From: Flavobacterium psychrolimnae
Lineage (GTDB): Bacteria; Bacteroidota; Bacteroidia; Flavobacteriales; Flavobacteriaceae
Direction of reading: 5' to 3'
Length of the DNA: 64,000 bases
Assembly: GCF_003312425.1 (NCBI RefSeq)
Contig: NZ_QNUX01000002.1
Span: 124,001 to 188,000 of the forward strand
The notes below the pieces were generated by a model. The model did not search any database, was not told the origin of the DNA, and was given only the letters and a program-made list of their open reading frames with translations. The position numbers were made by a program, and so were the translations under genes. Of the stretch, positions 60,976 to 64,000 are shown one piece after another; position 1 is the first letter of the stretch; each line of letters starts with the position of its first letter.

Positions 60976-61473
60976 TTAGTTTGCTTGAACCTGTATATAC
61001 TCTTCATCTGTTACCGCTTCTAACCAAACTGGCACACCGTTTTTGGTATTTGTAATGGCTACTTGTACAAAATGGGTATCAATACTCGCACCGTGCCAAT
61101 GTTGAATATTTGGTGGACATTTGATTACATCCCCTTTACGAAGTGTTTTTTTAGGTTGCCCTTTTTCCTGATAATATCCAACTCCATCGGTTGCTAACAA
61201 AATTTGTCCACCCGGATGAAGATGCCATTTTGTTCTTGCTCCGGGTTCAAAGGTTACATTTCCCACTGAGGTTGGATTAAGGCTATCAGCAGCTATCAGC
61301 ATTTGTAAATAAGCTGTGCCAGTAAAATTAGCATTTGTGATTTTTTCTCCTTTAGGGAAAAGAAGTGATTTTTGTGATTCTGTTTTTGTTGAAAGTGTTG
61401 GTTTATTTTGTGCTTTACAAGAAAATACAAATATTCCAATAAGCAATATTCCTGCTATATTTTTAAGTTTCAT
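60976..61473 (-). CDS. Exported cupin-domain lipoprotein
   Basis: 165 residues. A lipoprotein signal (MKLKNIAGILLIGIFVFSC) with the acceptor Cys at ~19. The cupin core has KWHLHPGGQILLATDGVGYY (~82-101) and HWHGASIDTHFVQVAI (~129-144), giving the histidine/glutamine metal ligands of the RmlC-like fold. Last gene of a four-gene leftward operon (11 bases behind the hydrolase gene) whose products all carry export signals. Substrate unknown; such cupins often accompany carboxymuconolactone-decarboxylase-like proteins. Confidence 0.85.
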   Translation of the reverse strand: MKLKNIAGILLIGIFVFSCKAQNKPTLSTKTESQKSLLFPKGEKITNANFTGTAYLQMLIAADSLNPTSVGNVTFEPGARTKWHLHPGGQILLATDGVGYYQEKGQPKKTLRKGDVIKCPPNIQHWHGASIDTHFVQVAITNTKNGVPVWLEAVTDEEYIQVQAN

Positions 61474-61484
61474 CTTTTTAAATT

Positions 61485-62546
61485 TTAAAGATTAGTTTGA
61501 TAAAAATTCACCAATTTATTTACGGCTTGCGATACATAATCAGGTTTCCAATAGGTTTCAATATGAGTAGCACCATTAATAAGAAATAATTCTTTGTTTT
61601 TTGCATTGGTCGCTTTGTTAAAAGCATCGTCAGTCATATAAAAACTATCGGCTTTACTACCTGCTATCATTAATAATGGTTGATTTATCAAGTCCATATT
61701 GGTACTAGCATCAAACGTCATTAAATCCATAAGACTGCTTTTAGTATACTTAAATGTAGAATTTGGATGCGCATGTGTTTTGCCGTAATACTCAAATCCT
61801 TCACGGTATAAATCAAACGGCAATGCAGCTATTTGTTTATCCGTAAGCTGAGTATCGCCTACATACATAATTGTACCGCCTGCTGCTTCTTGTGTGCGGG
61901 CATCAGAAGCTTCTTTTAATCGTTGCTGGATTGTAGAAAATTGCGAATTCATAAAACCATTACGCCTTACTACACCTGAATTGAACATACTCACTGTGGC
62001 TATTGCTTTAAATCGTTTGTCAGATTGGGCTGCCTTTAAAGAATAACCGCCGCCACCACAAATTCCTAATAATCCAAGTCTTGAAGTATCAACTCCTTTG
62101 TATTGAGAAATAAAATCGGCCATTGCGTGTACGTCTTCAATTCGGTTTGCCGGTTTATCCACATTACGAGGCTCTCCGCCGCTGCCACCTTGGTAAGCCG
62201 CATCTGCCGTGATAGTGATATAGCCCTGTTCAGCTAATCGTTGGGCGTATAAACCTGCCACTTGTTCTTTTACACCACCATTAGGATGAGCAATAACTAC
62301 CGCAGGATATTTTTTTGAAGCATCATAGTTGGCAGGAGTGTAGACATTAGCTACTATTGTAATCTCTTTAGTTGTATACGTAACAGGATAAATGTTTACT
62401 TTTCCCTTTACATTTTCGGTAATTGCTCCATCATATACTAAGGTATATGGATTTTGCTTTTGTTCCTTTTGGGTAGTTTGAGCACTTGACATCTGTACCG
62501 TTATTATTGAAATTACTATTGTGATTATTAATGCTATTTTTTTCAT
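61485..62546 (-). CDS. Exported alpha/beta hydrolase, dienelactone-hydrolase-like
   Basis: 353 residues. A Sec signal peptide (IALIITIVISIITVQMSSAQ) precedes an alpha/beta hydrolase whose nucleophile elbow is LLGICGGGGYS (~163-173), i.e. G-x-C-x-G with cysteine where serine is usual, as in dienelactone hydrolases. The catalytic Asp is probably in IAGSKADSF (~296) and the His in NGATHIETYWK (~330). It would hydrolyse an ester or lactone in the periplasm. Spaced 24 bases from the gene above it in the operon. Confidence 0.85.
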   Translation of the reverse strand: MKKIALIITIVISIITVQMSSAQTTQKEQKQNPYTLVYDGAITENVKGKVNIYPVTYTTKEITIVANVYTPANYDASKKYPAVVIAHPNGGVKEQVAGLYAQRLAEQGYITITADAAYQGGSGGEPRNVDKPANRIEDVHAMADFISQYKGVDTSRLGLLGICGGGGYSLKAAQSDKRFKAIATVSMFNSGVVRRNGFMNSQFSTIQQRLKEASDARTQEAAGGTIMYVGDTQLTDKQIAALPFDLYREGFEYYGKTHAHPNSTFKYTKSSLMDLMTFDASTNMDLINQPLLMIAGSKADSFYMTDDAFNKATNAKNKELFLINGATHIETYWKPDYVSQAVNKLVNFYQTNL

Positions 62547-62570
62547 TTATTTTATTTTTAAATTATTTTT

Positions 62571-63305
62571 CTATCTACTTTTCAACACTTCGATTACTAC
62601 TTCTTTTGCAGCTTTAGTTTTCTTTGCGCCTATAAATGGTTTGATCACGACTAAAAATTCTTTCAACTGTTCAGGGAATACACCTAGATTGATAGCAATT
62701 GATAAATGACTTTTTAGCATGGGTTCAGCATCACCAATTGAACTTATAACAGAAATTGTAACCAATTCTCTTTGAGTAAAGGTTAAAACGTCTCTTTCAA
62801 AAATATCTGCAAATAGGTGTTCTTTTAAAAAAGTATCTATTACTGGTGCAAAAGCAGAATATCCTGTAAGTGTATTCGGTTGTGGTGTTTTGGTAAGTTG
62901 TTCTAAAATGGTTTTACCTCTTTCATATTTATTGCCATCCTCTTTGATAGGAGAAGCTTCTTTGCCAGGTTCATCGTTAATACCTTTTGCTTTTCGTTCG
63001 TTAAGCACTTCCATAAAAGTTTGCAACCCTCTGATACTTCTCGGAAAACCGCAATAGGCATAGGTATGAATCAATATTTCTTTTATTTCATTCACGGTAA
63101 GTCCCGCTTCAAGACCTTTGTTTAACTCTGATTTCAGAGTGACTAAGTCGCCTTTGGCTGTCAGTGATGCAATGGTAATAATGCTTTTTTCTTTTGCGCT
63201 TAAATTACTTTCGATAGTTGTCAACTGTTTTGCTTTAACGTCATTAGGAGACAATGTAATGCATACAATCATGACTATTAAACTGAAAATTTTAAAATCC
63301 TTCAT
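62571..63305 (-). CDS. Exported carboxymuconolactone-decarboxylase-like protein
   Basis: 244 residues. An N-terminal signal peptide (FKIFSLIVMIVCITLSPNDVKA) and then two CMD-type helical repeats: VNEIKEILIHTYAYCGFPRSI (~76-96) and FTQRELVTISVISSIGDAEPMLKSHL (~180-205). The single Cys replaces the CxxC of AhpD, so peroxidase activity is doubtful and a decarboxylase or structural role is more likely. Second gene of the exported operon. Confidence 0.82.
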   Translation of the reverse strand: MKDFKIFSLIVMIVCITLSPNDVKAKQLTTIESNLSAKEKSIITIASLTAKGDLVTLKSELNKGLEAGLTVNEIKEILIHTYAYCGFPRSIRGLQTFMEVLNERKAKGINDEPGKEASPIKEDGNKYERGKTILEQLTKTPQPNTLTGYSAFAPVIDTFLKEHLFADIFERDVLTFTQRELVTISVISSIGDAEPMLKSHLSIAINLGVFPEQLKEFLVVIKPFIGAKKTKAAKEVVIEVLKSR

Positions 63306-63336
63306 CTTTATTTTATTTACTGTTATTTCAAATATT

Positions 63337-63969
63337 TCAATTCTTCAGAATCCCTATTTTCTTTAACCATGTTTGTATTTCTTTTTCGGCTTCAATTTTC
63401 TTTTCACCTTCCATTACAAATAAAATTCCGTCTCTTTCTTTACCTCCTTTAATGGAATATCCTTCCAATATTTTGCATTCAGTGCATAGTTCTTTAATCT
63501 TATCAAAACTGCTTCCAATACCATAACCAGCATTGGTGTTAAACGGAATAATAGTTTTACCTTTTAAATTGTATTGACTTAAAAAACTTTTCATTGGCGG
63601 CGGTAATTGCATTCCCCAAGTTGGAAAACCTATAAAGACAGTATCATATTTTTCAATGCTGTCAATTTTGGTATTAAGTGCGGGTAAAAAATCTGTTTCA
63701 TTTTCCTTGGCTACTTGATCAACAATTGCTTTGTAATTTGCAGGGTAGGGATTTTGAAGCTCAAGTTCAATTAATTTGCCACCAGTTTGTTTATGAATGA
63801 TTTGGGCAACTGTTTTCGTGTTTTTTGTTCGAGTCAGATAGACAATTAGAATACTATTTTTATTCAAAACATCTTTTTCTTGCTTAACAGTACTTTGTGC
63901 TTTGGAACAGCTCGAAAATAAACTAGCTGTTATTATCATTATTAAACAATATGTGGTTACTATTTTCAA
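63337..63969 (-). CDS. Flavodoxin-like lipoprotein
   Basis: 210 residues. A lipobox (IITASLFSSC, Cys at ~21) is followed by a flavodoxin fold: ILIVYLTRTKNTKTVAQIIH (FMN phosphate loop, ~41-60), YDTVFIGFPTWGMQLPPPM (~108-126) and IIPFNTNAGYGIGSS (~140-154). It resembles the flavodoxins paired with aldo/keto reductases in other genomes, but with an export signal, which is unusual for an FMN protein. First gene of the operon; its promoter would lie at the right edge of the window. Confidence 0.82.
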   Translation of the reverse strand: MKIVTTYCLIMIITASLFSSCSKAQSTVKQEKDVLNKNSILIVYLTRTKNTKTVAQIIHKQTGGKLIELELQNPYPANYKAIVDQVAKENETDFLPALNTKIDSIEKYDTVFIGFPTWGMQLPPPMKSFLSQYNLKGKTIIPFNTNAGYGIGSSFDKIKELCTECKILEGYSIKGGKERDGILFVMEGEKKIEAEKEIQTWLKKIGILKN

Positions 63970-64000
63970 TTGAATTATTATTTAGTATTATATGTCGGCT

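Overview
The window reads as an A+T-rich Bacteroidota chromosome, most likely Flavobacterium or a close relative. The evidence is the gene content (861-residue PEP carboxylase, fold-III arginine decarboxylase next to a deoxyhypusine-synthase homologue, 389-residue proline dehydrogenase) and recurrent promoters of the Bacteroidetes type (TTG then TAnnTTTG). There are also lipoproteins ending in Ser-Cys lipoboxes and Bacteroidetes-type mobilisation genes. I could not run searches, so family names rest on motifs and remembered family patterns.

Layout. 1-17.8 kb is ordinary chromosome: a truncated membrane protein, a spermidine-synthase-like methyltransferase, a PlsC-like acyltransferase, and a Cro/C1 regulator facing an M14 peptidase across an array of TTTAC-N4-GTAAA operators. 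Then come an Lrp regulator, PEP carboxylase, DinB, a uracil/hypoxanthine-DNA glycosylase, RecQ, a polyamine cluster, aroB, proline dehydrogenase and an ABC exporter. A tRNA-Val(UAC) at 17,997-18,071 marks the junction with acquired DNA.

18-26.5 kb is a mobilizable element. A large serine recombinase has its stop codon inside the tRNA 3' end. It is followed by a 51-residue ORF with a perfect Shine-Dalgarno sequence, a relaxase and its accessory protein, an AbiEii-type nucleotidyltransferase with a DUF6922-like partner, a nucleotidyltransferase/HEPN-like protein with two paralogous small genes, and an XRE regulator.

27.3-60.4 kb is a dense defence island. (i) A WYL regulator precedes a Druantia type III-like pair (DruH-like, then a DruE-like 1,963-residue DUF1998 helicase). 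The same operon continues into an N6-adenine methylase fused to a histidine-kinase-like module and a response-regulator protein that overlaps it. This four-gene combination is the best candidate for an undescribed system. (ii) A decayed 5'-nucleotidase gene. (iii) A type I restriction-modification locus (hsdM, hsdS, hsdR) interrupted by a YhcG/DUF1016 nuclease, a membrane coiled-coil protein, a small unknown and a PD-(D/E)XK protein; palindromic mini-elements are inserted in frame in two of these genes. (iv) A two-gene CBASS: a CD-NTase and a transmembrane STING effector. (v) Two further modules (a soluble protein plus a four-helix membrane protein; a zinc-cluster protein, a dual PD-(D/E)XK/Mrr protein and an Abi_C-like protein), delimited by three copies of a composite ~270-320 bp repeat carrying a terminator hairpin, a second palindrome and a terminal AAGTTRGC.

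61-64 kb returns to metabolic genes: a minus-strand operon of four proteins that all carry export signals (cupin, dienelactone-hydrolase-like, carboxymuconolactone-decarboxylase-like, flavodoxin-like). The right end of the element was not found: no second copy of the tRNA 3' end is visible.
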